A DNA stretch of 64,000 bases, taken from Linderina pennispora. Lineage: Eukaryota > Kickxellomycota > Kickxellomycetes > Kickxellales > Kickxellaceae. The translations under genes were made by a program, and so were the position numbers. The notes under the pieces were generated by a model. The model did no database searches. It saw only the letters and a program-made list of their open reading frames with translations, and had not been told where the DNA came from. Numbering within the stretch: position 1 is the first letter of the stretch; each line of letters begins with the position of its first letter. The stretch is taken from positions 434,001 to 498,000 of the forward strand of contig NW_024468259.1 of NCBI RefSeq assembly GCF_002104995.1, read 5' to 3'. Positions 27,061 to 39,088 of the stretch are shown here, piece by piece.

Positions 27061-30000
27061 TTAGCAAATACTCGCTTGCCCGCCGCTCTGCAACTGCCCA
27101 GCAGACTGCACAGGGATCAGCCCCACCAGCTCATACAGCACCTCGGACAGCATCGGCGAAATGTACGTGTTAGTGGTGCGCCCAACCACCCACTCTCGCC
27201 AGCGCGCAGCAAACAACGCATCGTGCTCGGGGTGCAGCATCTGAAGGACATGCATGGCACGCTCCGCCAGCTCAGTTGAATGGCGAGTCGGGCACCTGCG
27301 GAGTCGGTCCACGCGAGCACTGCAGCCCAATACGCGCCCACCACACCAGCACAATCTCCAGCAGCGCACGCACCAGGTTCGTGTTGGTCGCCAGCTCGTG
27401 CCGGAACCGCTTCATTTCCGCTGGCACCGCCATTGCCGCATATGTCATAGGCACGAATGGCATCGGCCGCTTGGTCGTCGCCCGCTGCTGCTGCTGCTGT
27501 TGCTGCTGCTGATGAACGCCGTTGGTACTGGCATTGCTGCCCAGACTCGGGTTGGTCTTGCCGTTCTCTGTGATCCAGAACCGCGTGTACTTGCGCGATG
27601 CGACCAAAGGCTGCGGCGTTGCAATTGTCACCAGATTGCTTAGCACCACCAGCGCATACTGCAGCCACATCAACCGCTTCTCGCCAAAGTTCTGCACTGA
27701 GCCAGGATATGCAACAAGCGATCGTCTGGTGCCCAGACAAAATACCTGCACACGCCATCGCCAGCGCCATATAATGGTCCGAGTCCACCTTGCCCGCCAA
27801 TACCAGTCGGTTCACGTCGATGGTTGTCAGCCGCGCCGCCGATTCCAGCGCCAGCAAATAGTACATGTGGCCGTCCAAAGCCTTGACATGCGCAATGCCA
27901 GCCAGTGGGTCGCCCATCACTACCGGCGCACAATCCCGCAGCCAGCCCTCAATCACATCCGTGGTCTGCTGCTCATCGGCAAAGTACGCTAGCAGCTCCA
28001 TCGTCGCTTGCAAAAACTCTTCGCCCTTGGCCTTCAGATTAACCATGTGGGCAATGTTTGACAAGATCAGCAGCAGCGACTTGCGGAACTCGACCGCACG
28101 CCAGACAACAAGACTCGTCAGCCGCTCGCTGCCATCGCTGTCTGAAAACTGCTGCCGCACTCCGTCGACTGCTCGCCGGCACTTTTGTACCAAGCTAACA
28201 AACATGCTGGCAAACTCGGCGCTGTCGGCATAATACTGCTGGTTGACGTGCAAGAACGACAGGTTGCGCAAAGCATAAATCACTGTCAGCGCGCGGTTCG
28301 ATGTGAACGACCACAAGTCATCGCCGCCCAGTAGCAAGCCGCGCAGCGATGTCTCGTCCTGAATGTCATCTCCAACCATACCGCCCTCATCTACCGCGCC
28401 TTCATAGGAGTCGTTGAACAGCCGTGTGTCTGTCGAATATGTACCCTTGGCTGGTCGTTTTTGTCTGCTGCTGCTGCACTTCCGATTCCCCACTCGACTG
28501 CTTAGTCTCGGATGGCAGTTTGATGCCCTGAAGAATGTCAAACAACGCCTCGGCCAGCTCGTCACACTGCCTCAACGGCAGCACTGTGTCAGGATGCGCT
28601 GTCGCCTGGACCAATGTGTTTAGCGCATTGGTGACCTCCATGGCAATCCCTGACTCGATGCTCAAAGTCAGTGCGCGAATATCGATTGATCCATAGTCTC
28701 CAAGATTCGGAAGCCGCAACTGGGGCCGACACATCAACGCCGACTGCAGATCAACGCCGCCACACGTGTCAACAGTCCGTTCCAGTGGGAACCAGTTCAG
28801 CGGCTTTGGTCCAGGGGGCGGAGGGGGGACCGTGAGAACCTGCACCTTGGACTGTGCCGGGGCCTGGCTGTTGTGGCTGTGTCTGTGGCTGCGGCTGTGT
28901 CTGTGGCTGTTGCTGTGGCTGTTGCTGTGGCTGTGGCTGAACTACAGACTGCTGTTGACCAGCTGCCGGTGGTGGGGCTGGACCATTGGGCACTGGTCCA
29001 GCAGCAGTCGCATTGTTCGCAATTGACACAGCAGCAGGTTTAGGAGTCACTGGTGACTGGACATTGCTGGTGCCGGACACTGCAACCTGCGACGCTGGTC
29101 GCGTCGGCGTCGATGCCAGTCCATTGGTCGGGAGTGTGGGCAGCGACGACAGACTGGCAGCCACGTTCATTTGCGGAGGAATGCCCATGGACATCCCCAT
29201 ACCGGACATCATCTGTGGCGGGGGTGGTGGTGGTGTGTGGTGTGCTGGGCTCGCGTTAGCCGACACAGCACCATTAGTCAACGGACTGTACATCTTCATG
29301 CGCTTCTGCGAATCGGCGCTGACCGAGAACGACCGCTCAATGCCGCCAGGCCCAGGCGTGCCACCGGGACTGTTGAGCGAGTCCTTTTTCCGCTTCTTCA
29401 GCGAAAAGTTGGCATGTATTCCCGTGTGTTTTGGATGGCCTGGTGGGAACACCCGCAGCTGCTCCAGCGGCTGCAACCAGCTCTTGTACCAGCGGCTGAG
29501 CAGCGGGGGCAGTGTCGGAATGTCTGGCAACCCCGAGTCCTTGGCCACCTGGCGCCAGATCCGCTTTGTGTGCACCTGCTCCAGCCCGCCACTACGGATC
29601 ACCTCGCAGAAAAACCGGTACAGATCGATGTGCTTCTCGTCGAACACCGGCTTCTTGCTAAAGTTGCCCGTGATGTCGTTCTCTTTGTAGAACTTTAGCA
29701 AGAACTCCATGAACGTCTCGCTGTTAAACTCGGGCAGCTTCTTCACAAACTCCTCCGACGACTTTATGGCCTTTGCCACTTCCTCCGGCGAGTAAGCAGT
29801 ATGCGGCGTTCCACCGCGGATGCTGACCTCGCTCGGCGTTGGTGTTGCCCGGGGATCATCGGCGAACGCAGAGGCCACCGAGCCCTTCCGCTGCATCACA
29901 CCACCGCTGCTCAGGGTGCGTGGCGACTGAATACCTGACGACACTCCGCCAAAAGGCGGCGGCGGCGGCGATGCCTGTGACAAGAACGATGCCGTTGGCG

Positions 30001-30937
30001 AGAATGGCCGTGGCATCCCGAGCAGCTGCTGCGGCCCAGGCGACTGGCTCTTTGACCGATCTCGCGCTACGCTCTTTGACGACCGCACCGAGGCCGACCG
30101 TGTCATCTCTGCGCTCTTCGCATTTGCCGAGATCGGCGTTTGTCCTCCAGCTGCATTTGGTGTCTCCGATGCCTGTCGTAACCGCATCTGTAGCTGCTGC
30201 TGCTGCTGTAGCTGGTATTGTTGCTGCAATTGCTGCTGTGCGTGGTAGTTTTGTATTAATGCCTGCAGCTGTGCTGGCGGCAGTGTCGCCCGAATGTTGG
30301 CTGGAATACCAATTCTGGCAGCAATTGCTTCCAGTGCTGCTATCTGGTTGCTATCCATACCCGTTGGCGTGCCTGTTCGCGGAACCTGGGTCCGAGCAAC
30401 GCCGTTTGTCGCAGACTGTGTCGGCGTGGTAGGTGTTGCTGGTGTGGTTGCTGCAGCAGAGGTTGTTGGCACTGCCGCTGCTGTTACTGCTGCTTTCGAC
30501 GTACTAGGGGCCTGAGTAGACGTAACATTTGTTGCAGGAGCAGCTACCGACTGCAGTCCAGAGACACCTTGTGCAAGCTGCACTGACTGCTGATTCTGTT
30601 GTTGTTGATGCTGAGCCAGGATAGCCATTTGCTGATTGTGGATGGCCTGTCGCACCTGCGCAATATTCTGGAGCTGTAGCTGAGACACGCCAGGTGCCTG
30701 CGACTGAGCAACCAGTTGTTGTTGCATCAGCTGTAGCTGCTGGAACTGTTGGAGCTGCTGAAGCTGCTGCTCAGTAAGCGCCGGCTGCTGTTGTTGACCA
30801 AGTGCTCCATCGTTCTGCTGACTGCCTGGAGTGACTCCTGTGCTATTGGCGTTGAGTGCGGTTTGGCCTGGAATATTGTTCATCACCATGTTGACTATGT
30901 CCGCGCTGTTATCGGCCAACGGAACCGATGTGCTCAT
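27061..30937 (-). CDS. SWI1/ARID1-type subunit of the SWI/SNF remodelling complex
   Basis: Start at 30937 (MSTSVPLADNSADIV). The N-terminal third is Gln-rich (about 30830-30180) and low-complexity with A/T/S/P. The ARID DNA-binding domain at about 29720-29440 reads FMEFLLKFYKEN, LYRFFCEVIRSGGLEQV and IWRQVAKDSGLPDIP. The long C-terminal part from about 28850 to 27061 matches the BAF250/Osa C-terminal region: ALRNLSFLHVNQQYYAD and LQYALVVLSNLVTIATPQP. A poly-Gln run encoded near 27485-27515 interrupts it. Frame breaks lie near 28835, 28455, 27735 and 27275. The stop (27061-27063) follows GGQASIC. It targets the remodeller to chromatin. Family confidence is high. Confidence 0.92.
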
Positions 30938-32016
30938 GGCGCGATAGCTGTGTTGTTCTGATCCCTAGACACCCGCCTGCTGTATCCGTAAGATGAAACG
31001 AGCGAAGGGTGTGTGCTGGCTGCTGGGCTCGCGTGAATAAAGACGCCAGCCGAGAAACGCGTGTATGAAATACCACAGAAAACCTTGTGTATATCAACGA
31101 AACAAGGATCCGCTAAAGCTACGCAGCATGAAAAGAGACGAAGAACGTATACTCAGCAATAAATGGAGTGGAAAGCGCGAACGCTTGGAACTGTATTTTT
31201 TGGCGAAATTGAGATTAGTTTCGCAATGGCTCTTAGCAGACCTCTCGCCATTCAGCCCACACCCTCTGCACTAGCAGGCTCCTGTTGCTAGCAACGCCCG
31301 CTCTGCCAGAATACAGATAATAAAATAGCGAGGCGAATTGGGGGAGTGAGAGGAATGAGAAAGCACACGGGAGCAGGGCGGCAAACTTACCTCTAAATTC
31401 GATAAAGGCTCTAACGCACGGAAAGGGCGAGAAATATTCCCCTGGGCCTGTTCTGCGTTTTAGGTTAGAGAGTAACTACCGGCCGAATCTTGTTTTCCTT
31501 TGAAAAGACTTCCTCTGCTAAAAAAAAATAAGGAATATGAAACAGGAGGGAAAGAAAAAGAGCAAATTTGTACAAGTATGAAAAAAAAGGTCAGGGAAAG
31601 TGAAAAAAGTCGCCTCTATATTCTAAAGGCCAAAAAACGAAAACTCCCCTTCAGTATAGAGTAGACCAGTAAAAAAACGCGTGAGACGCCAGAACGCGAC
31701 AAGGAAATGAAAACCCGAGGAAGGGGGAGCTGTCTGGCTTAGTGAGGGGATATGAGAGAGCGAAGGCGATATGTATGCACAAGTGGGGGTGGAGAAAAGA
31801 GAGATGAAAAACCGGACCTACTCACGCGTTGGTGGCCGTGCAAAAAGCGCTCTCCCAGGCGAAAATCATCAGGCATTAGCTACAGGCCCGGCGAGCCAAT
31901 TGGACGGCAGTAGGCCAGCGTCTATTATGAACTTTACTCTAGGCGAACATGATAGTGAGGCAGCTTTCTAAATGTTGATCGGGGCATCAGGCAGCAGCTC
32001 GGGCCGGCCGCTGGAG
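30938..32016. promoter_or_regulatory. Long 5' region of the SWI1-type gene
   Basis: About 1.1 kb between the SWI1 start and the OSH stop. It is purine-rich with A-runs (31520-31530, 31585-31592). No gene recognised; it probably contains the SWI1 promoter and leader. Confidence 0.45.
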
Positions 32017-33807
32017 CTAGTCTGGCTTGAAGATGGCTGGCACAAACTCGACGCCCTTCTCCTTGCGCTCCGCAGCGATCTTGCGCTGCGTGTCCTCGAT
32101 ATGGCGCTTGCACTTGGTGGCCTCACCAAAGCTGCGGTTGTGCATCTCCCTGGCGACCGGATCCCACACACGCCGCGACTCCATCTCGCCCTGCTCCTCC
32201 AGAGGCTTGACGACCTTTTCGGCGACTGCCAGCCCGGTCAGGTCGATAAGCACGCGCTCACTCTTGGCCTCGGCGCGCTGCACATAGACCGTCTTGTCCC
32301 AGTTGCCGTGGAAGCTGGCCACGACCTTGCACGACTTGGGGATATCCTTGAGCCGCCAGGTGCCGACCTGGTTGCCCTGCTTCTTCGGATCATACTGGAA
32401 CACCTTGCCCAGAACGTTGTCTTTGGACTTACCAAACCAGCGCTCCTCCTTGAACTCGATGATCGTAGGCCAGTCCGGTCTCGGGGCAGATGATATAGCA
32501 GTTCTCGATGAACTGAACGTGCAGGCTGCCGCGCAGCCATCCAACAATGTTGCCAGTCGGGTGCGTGGTTGCGTACGTCTCGTTGTTGCGGCTCTTTAGC
32601 GTGATGAAGATCCCCTTGCATCTGTCACCGGGCGACACGGTCGCTGACAACCCAGTGAACTTGGCGCTAATGTGGTCGATGCCTGTGGCCTCAATGCCCT
32701 TCTCGACGCACCGGTACATGTGCGCCGAGACCGGCGGGTGGTGCGACACCTGCTCGGTGATGTACTCGACACGCAGCTTGCCCTTTGCGTCCTGCTCATC
32801 CGACCCAGTCGACACGGCAGTAGCGCTCGAGGACGAGATCCCGGTTTGGCATGGCACGTCATTAGCGTCAACCTCCCAGTAGCAAAAGAACTGCTCGCCA
32901 AGCACCGAATTGAACGGCTTCAGCACCTTGCCCGTGTGCTTGAGCAGCTTTGAAAACCACCACGCCAGCGTGGCCAGCATGCGCTCGACGTCGTCGTCCG
33001 AATCGGGGATACTACATATAAATAAGGTCCTGTCACATGAGTTATCCATGATGCCAATGGCCCCGCCCACGCCGCACCGCACCGCGCATTGCACTGTCCA
33101 CGCCTTGCAATATAAAAAAACTTACGCGGCAAAAAACTCGGGCCTGTCCATGTAATTCCAGTACTCGAGGTTGGGGATTGGGTCCAGCAGCTGTGACGGC
33201 AGCGACAAACGCCTACACGGATAAGCCAACGGGAAAATTGCGAAACACGCATGGCACCTGCTGGTCGGGTTAGTATGCTTATTCGTTTGCATTCTGTGTC
33301 GCATTGTCGACCACCAATGCGAGAAAGCCAGATCTGCCACCAGAAGCTGGACGCTGGGCAATACAATATGCAGCCGTTGCCTTCCTATCCAGTCCGCCAA
33401 CTAGGCCACAGGAAAGGCCAACGAGAGTGGATAATAGTCTCACCGTGCAGAAATCATCAAGGGCTGGTCTCGGCTAGCCAGTAAGATCCGTGCGCCAACG
33501 AACGCGTCCCCTCACCTTGCCTCACCATGCGTAAGGGGGACGAGCAACCCCCTTTGCAAGGAATGCAACTTTTTTCCCCATTGTGCTATGGCAAAACCAG
33601 CTGGGCCACTGATGTAGTGCTTTTTCGATATACTTACAAGCTGATGACGTCCGAGACACCGATGAGCTTGCGCAGAATGCCCAGCATCGCCGAGAACTTG
33701 CTCTGCTCGCCGTCAACATGCACATCCTCGGCACGGTCGACCTCCTCGACCGCTGCCTTGTGGGTATCCGCTGCTACTGCCGAGTTTCTGGGTGCTGTGT
33801 CGCTCAT
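32017..33807 (-). CDS. Oxysterol-binding protein homologue, OSH4/Kes1 type
   Basis: Cytosolic lipid-transfer protein that exchanges sterol and PI4P between membranes. Exon 1 (33807-33638) starts MSDTAPRNSA and ends VSDVISL. Exon 2 (33212-33126) gives SLPSQLLDPIPNLEYW. Exon 3 (33011-32017) carries the ORP hallmark EQVSHHPPVSA, GEQFFCYWEV before it, and the C-terminal FKEERWFGK, HGNWDKT and REMHNRSFGEATKCK blocks. There is no PH domain, so it is a short ORP. One base break near 32460 (ETGLA-TIIEF). It ends VPAIFKPD at the stop. The length of about 415 residues fits Kes1. Confidence 0.93.
33012..33125 (-). other. Intron 2 of the OSH gene (114 nt)
   Basis: Minus-strand donor GTAAGT at 33125 and acceptor TGTAG at 33012. 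It splits an Ala codon between ...PEFFA and IPDSDDDVERM, keeping the frame. Confidence 0.85.
33213..33637 (-). other. Intron 1 of the OSH gene (425 nt)
   Basis: Minus-strand donor GTAAGTA at 33637 and acceptor GTGTAG at 33213, joining ...VISL to RLSLPSQLL in frame, as expected for Kes1-type proteins. Confidence 0.8.
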
Positions 33808-34477
33808 GGTGTGTATGTGTATTTAGGCGTGCCTTATTTCACTTCTCTGCCGCGTGCGATATAGAATGGAAAGGGTGAGAAAATAGCCAAAGCTGGTATT
33901 AAGAAGTAACTGGAAGGTGGGGGCGCCTGAGCAAATAAATAAAACCGGGGCTCCTAAGGACACAATGGAAAACAAAAGAGTGCTCAAGGACTGAGGATGA
34001 GGGAAGAGTAGAGAAGAGAGAGGCGAGACAAAGTTCCTGGCCAGAGTTCTCGAAAAGAGTAGGTCGCCAGAAAAAAATAGATTGGTCGGGTTGCGGGGGG
34101 AGGTGGTCAGCCCGGGCCCCACACCTCTGTGGCCAATTCTTTAGCGAATCCCCCCGTGTTTTGTGTCCATCTGACTGTTGCGCGACTGGCCCGCCTGCTC
34201 CAGTCTGCACGGGACGGCAAATAGCCCATTCAAAAGTCGCAAAACTAGGCTCCACTGTTTTTGCAAGAAACAGCCCATGTTCGCCTTTTTTTCCCTAGCT
34301 CAAGAAAGGACCGGCAACTTCTCCTATGCCGGTTGCTGGCAGATCGTGCTGTGGAGGGAGATTTGGCCAAAGCAATTCTGTATGTGCTTTCACAAAGTCA
34401 GAACAAAGCACACATAACTCCTTAAAGTCACCATGAGCCGAAACAAATGTGAATGTGAAAACCGGAGCCAACCAATT
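33808..34477. promoter_or_regulatory. Intergenic, OSH promoter side
   Basis: About 670 bp upstream of the OSH start and beyond the GH36 stop. Several short ORFs look like shadows; nothing recognised. Confidence 0.4.
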
Positions 34478-37223
34478 TTAGACATGCGCGATGACCACAT
34501 GCTTGGCGGTGTGGATGATCACCAGCAGGACTCAATGCCCAGCTGACAGATGGATTGCAATGCAGCAGCACTCTGACAACGACTCGTCTGCTGAGCCAGC
34601 AGAGTCTGCCAGGCACACTGTCAGCAGGTTGTTGCCAAACCGCCATTCCTGTGGGTCCAGCTCCCTGCCCAGGATGCGAATACTCTGGATTGCCAGCGGC
34701 AGCTCGTGCCATTGTGGATTAGCACGCCCGCAGCGCGAACGCAATCCTAGCGCGGTTTGCCAATGGTGCCTCGGCCAGACGCACCCGAATTGTCCAGCAT
34801 GGCTGCTGCCCGTGGGCTTCCCTGATGCACCCTGCCTATAGCACTATGGACCGGCCGCTCAACCACTCCCGCGCTATTAGCCTTCTGGATATCGCCCAAA
34901 CACGCAGCAAATAGCGTGGCAGAGTGGCTGGCGGACCGGAGCATGCTCATTCTGACAACAGTCAGCAAATCTACGGCGAGCGAAGGGAGCGAAAAGTCGA
35001 ACCATTTTGCGTCAATTCTGGTGATGAGTGTTCGGCCAGTTGAAACTTGCCTGGACCGCGTACAGGATCCTCCGGAGATATGTCATGCTCCACAACTACC
35101 TGGGCTGCGCGTGGGCTGGTTGCCAGGACATCGTGGTCAGCGGGCTGTGCCAAGACGCTGGCACTCACTCTCGAGGCTTCTCGGCAGATGATATCCAGAC
35201 TAAGCGGCTCAATGGCCCTATGTGGCGACACGTTGTATACAGAAACGAGCACAGCGTTGGCAGCGGCCACTGCTGATGCGCCGACAAGCAGGCCGGCACA
35301 CTTGCTCATGTCTGAGAATATGCAGCGCTCATGTATAACCGGCGGACTAAGCGTGTAGGTGTTGTTTGCAGCGCCCACATATTCAGATAACGGCTGGCGG
35401 CTGTATTCTTCAGCATTTCCTGTTATATATACTGGGCCGCCACTCAATGCACGCGAAACTGCATGAATCCGGCTCTCGGCCTGGCCCGGCTTGAACATGT
35501 CCCAGTCCATTACAAACCATGGCTCCAAGGCGCGGCTCCATAGCAAATTCGCCATGTTGCAGTAGATATGCCATCCATGCGAATCATGGACGTCTGGGAA
35601 GTAGTCATCTGAATTCCTGAACACCGTACGGGGCTGTGGTGGTTTCTGGAATCCGTGGCTACTATCAGGACAGGCGTCTGGGACATGCAGTAGATGACGC
35701 TAGATGGCCCAAAGTGTTTCAGCGCAGCAGCCTCCATCGCCACATAGTAGGTATGGATGAGTTGTTGTAAATGCGCCTCGCCATTGTCACCGGCATCTAG
35801 CGACTCGAACGACGCCTGACAGTCTACTTTAACAAATGTGATTCCCTGCGACCTGAGCCATCGGTAAAACTGGTCATAGAATGCATGGATGTCTTGCATT
35901 GAAATCACCCACACGTCGGCCTCGACGGGCATGGCAGAATTCGGCAGCCTGTGGAATCTCTCCAGAGCATAGTCGTGCGCCAAAGGACCGTGTGGGTCGA
36001 TTCCGCCCCAGTAGCCCCACAGCGCATGCCACACGCCGACCCGTTTCACTCCAAGAGACGACAGCTCTGTGACTGTTCCTTGCAGCTGTGCAGGGAACTT
36101 TGGGTTTGCCTCATGGCTGACCAAGCGCCCCTGGCTCGAATACTCAGTCACCGACTGCCACCCGTCGTCAATGAGCACCCACTCCGGCCGTGGCTCGCCA
36201 GACATGCTACTGGTAGAGCAAACATCGGACAACGTCTTTAGCAGCAAATCGTGCGACACGTCGGTGTAGAATGTGTTCCACGTGCAGTACCCGAGCCGCG
36301 TGGTGATATCCAAGTGGGTAGGTGTTTGCGCAGATATGGCTGTGGGAGCTGGAGAGCTGGAGCGAGACCGAGGCTGGCGAATTCGGGCCAGGGCGTTCAG
36401 CACAGCTTCGTGTGGGTGGTGCTGATACTAGCTGCAACCCGAATGCCCTGGTGGCCACCAAGTACAGGATGCACGGACAGTGCATCATTGTCGCCAGCCC
36501 TGAAAACAGCAGCTCTGGAGTGCTGGTCATCCCTGATGAAAGGCACCAGCGCAATACAAGCACCCGACTGCATCTGCGCCAGGATTAGGAAGATGTCAAA
36601 CTGGCCAACCGCCCGAACGTCGCAGCCAGACCCACACAGCGGGATGATCCAGAACGGATTCTTGCGCACGAATGCCACAAACCGCAGACAGCCCTCAAGC
36701 CTTCCGAACCTTGGTCTCTTCACCCACCGATTGTCTGAACACGCAAGAGACGCCGTCGGCCGCCACCTGCCACGAGTCACCAGCGACAATAGGCGCGTCA
36801 TCCCCGGCCACAAATGCATCGCGTAGCTGCGACCGCCAATATCGATAGTCCTTGGAGCCGCCGGCCGCGACACGAATTCGTCCATTTTCGCCAAAGGCAC
36901 CAGCCCACCGCCACTCGGCCGAGTCGTCAGGGCGCCAGCGCACGGTGTAGTCAAACTCGGCGCTGAGAGCGGACGCGTCCACGGACAGCGAGTAACACTC
37001 TATCTCCTTGTCCTCCAGGAATGACTGGCATTCTGTGGGCCTGTCCCCATGGACCATTGCTACTGCCCTCCACTGTCGGTCTCTGCCCATGTTGGTCCAC
37101 AGTTCAACGTCCTTGGGCCGATCGTCCTTGTCAGAGGTGACGTAGAACGCGGAATGGAATCACCGACTCTCTGCCCACCACCGTCAGCGTGCCCAGCGGC
37201 GGATGTATGGAAACGAATGTCAT
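34478..37223 (-). CDS. GH36 alpha-galactosidase/raffinose-synthase (SIP) family protein, frame-broken
   Basis: Family of alpha-galactosidases and galactosyltransferases acting on raffinose-series sugars. The start at 37223 reads MTFVSIHPPLGTLTVVG. Conserved blocks follow: RKNPFWIIPLCGSG, LGYCTWNTFYTDV, VLIDDGWQS, the nucleophile Asp in FVKVDCQ, the acid/base Asp in FRNSDDYFPD, and GWHIYCNMANLLW with VMDWDMF. The C-terminus is weaker; the last supported piece is LLVIIHTAKHVVIAHV before the TAA (34478-34480). About eight breaks (both +1 and -1) are required, including one at a C-run near 35635 and one near 36700. Both catalytic Asp residues are intact, so the gene may be functional if the breaks are technical. 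Exact substrate unknown. Confidence 0.85.
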
Positions 37224-37376
37224 AAGTACAGAATACTGAAAGAAAACTTTTACAACCAGAAGAGTGGGCGTTTGAGTTGTGAGCTGAAAGGACAGGCTGA
37301 AGGCCCCGGCCGCTGCTTTTTTGTTGCAGATGCAGAGCGGACAAATAACAAAGGGATAGAAATCGAGCGCACTTGT

Positions 37377-37940
37377 TTATGCATTGGTGTCAGAGCTGCC
37401 CTGCGACGCGGTGCAGCTGAAGCACAGGCTGCCAACTGCACGGCGCAAGCGCGTGTCCCACGCCAGGTACTGGTCGGCTGTTTTGTGTGCCGCCTGGAGG
37501 TCGAATGGCCCCGTACACTGCAGCGTCGCTGCCTACCGTGCCAGGGTGCGCTCGGCGGCTGGTATGTCTGCAGCAATGGCTGGCCCTCGCCGTAGAAGTC
37601 ACTGCTGTCGTCCTGAGTCGTGGCCGCTGTCGCCCTTGTCCTCGTCCTCATCTCTATCTTCATCCCCGTCCTCGCCTTCGCTGGCCAGCATCTGGTCATA
37701 GTTGGCCTCGGCTTCCCCCTGCTGCTGTGCCTTCAGCTGCCGTCGCTGGCATGTCCCCAGCACCGCCTCCAGCGACTTTATCCGCTCGGCACGGCCCTCC
37801 TTCCACTTGTGCTGCTGGCAGCCGTCGTCGGAGCCGCTGTGCGATGTGGCCAGAGTCGCAGTTCCCGACGAGCACCCAGTATTTGACGGTGACGGTGCTG
37901 GGTCTGCGTTGGGATCGATGTTGAACGTTACCAGTGGCAT
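37377..37940 (-). CDS. Unrecognised acidic protein with C-terminal CFSC motif
   Basis: Start at 37940 (MPLVTFNIDPNADPAP). A Ser/Thr-rich head is followed by a charged segment (RAERIKSLEAVLGTCQRR) that could form a helix, then an Asp/Glu run (near 37620-37680). The C-terminal part, after two frame changes near 37600 and 37530, reads FDLQAAHKTADQYLAWD and CFSCTASQ, ending SSDTNA at 37377. About 185 residues. I do not recognise the family. It lies divergently 593 bp from BiP. Confidence 0.5.
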
Positions 37941-38304
37941 AGCTGCGCTGTGAGAAACGAGTCGGAAGCGAAGATGAAAGAGGCTTTGAAACGTGCTCGC
38001 TTGAAACGTGGGTTCTGGATGGATTTTCCACGTGGTCACTGTGACCGGCAAACTGGATTCGGCCAGCACGAGAAGCCCTAGCAACACCCTGCCAGGTAGA
38101 CACGTCAGCGCTGCCAGGGCCGCATGCTGGCACAGCTGATGGCTGCGCAACACCGTGGCAGCAATAGAAAACCTCCCTGAGACTCCTTTCTGCCATACAA
38201 ACCGGCTCCAGCGAATGGCTGGGCCTGACGCACTATCAAGCCGCTCCTGGCGTGCCAGCGCATTGGAGAGCGGTGATCGCGTGATTTGGTGATCACCAGT
38301 ACAG

Positions 38305-38323
38305 CCAATGGCGGCACACTACG
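38305..38323 (+). promoter_or_regulatory. ERSE-like element upstream of BiP
   Basis: CCAAT, nine bases, then CTACG. It matches the animal ER stress element CCAAT-N9-CCACG with one mismatch, about 210 bp before the BiP ATG. Could be chance. Confidence 0.3.
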
Positions 38324-38395
38324 TCAAAGGCATTTGTCGAGAATGCGCTGCATACTCTTTCAAGACCAGCACATACCGATTAGCGATGCACGGTC

Positions 38396-38402
38396 TATAA
38401 AA
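38396..38402 (+). promoter_or_regulatory. TATA box of BiP
   Basis: TATAAAA, 132 bp before the ATG at 38534, followed by a pyrimidine-rich leader (38455-38510) typical of strongly expressed fungal genes. Confidence 0.65.
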
Positions 38403-38533
38403 CCGCTGCCTTTGCAGGCGATTACAAGTAGCCAACCCGCAAACTCTGGCACGAATTTTTCTTTTCCCTTCTTTCTCTTTCCGATTATTTTATTCTACAC
38501 TTTTTTTCTAGTGCACCTTTGTATCCTATTGCC

Positions 38534-39054
38534 ATGAAGGGAGTGCACTTCTTCGTCACACTAGCATTTTTGCTGCTTGCGCTCATCTCCGCCGCCCCGT
38601 CGGTCCGCGGCGAGGAGTCGGAGACTAAGGAGGACTACGGAACTGTTATTGGTATTGATTTGGGAACCACCTACTCGTGCGTTGCTGTCCACAAGAACGG
38701 CCGCGTCGAGATTATCGCCAACGAGCAGGGTAACCGCATCACTCCGTCCTGGGTCGCTTTCACTGCCGACGGCGAGCGCCTGATTGGCGACGCCGCCAAG
38801 AACCAGTACCCGTCCAACCCCGAGCGCACCATCTTCGATGCCAAGCGCATGATCGGTCTCCGTTTCGACGACAAGGAGGTCAAGCGCGACGCCAAGCACC
38901 TGGCTGTCAAGGTTGTCAACAAGGATGGCAAGCCCGGATTCCAGGTTGACTACAAGGGCAAGGCCCGCACTTTCTCGCCTGAGGAGGTCTCGGCCATGGT
39001 CCTGGGCAAGATGAAGGAGACCGCCTGAGGCCTACCTCAACACCAAGGTCACCC

Positions 39055-39088
<34 letters not shown>

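Noticed and set aside
27480-27520. CAG/CTG run as a microsatellite expansion
   Set aside because: It is a short in-frame poly-Gln run of the SWI1-type protein, like its other Gln-rich stretches.
39020-39035. Programmed +1 ribosomal frameshifting that skips the T of an in-frame TGA/TAG/TAA (BiP, SWI1, KDM5, CYP505, GH36)
   Set aside because: Many breaks do land on stop codons, and the skipped base often looks like T at a codon boundary on the coding strand of genes in both orientations. However, in each well-constrained case an equally good repair is shortening a neighbouring homopolymer (GCCT to GCT, and so on), other breaks are net -1, and a frameshift in BiP is implausible. Kept only as the alternative outcome in the frame-break finding.
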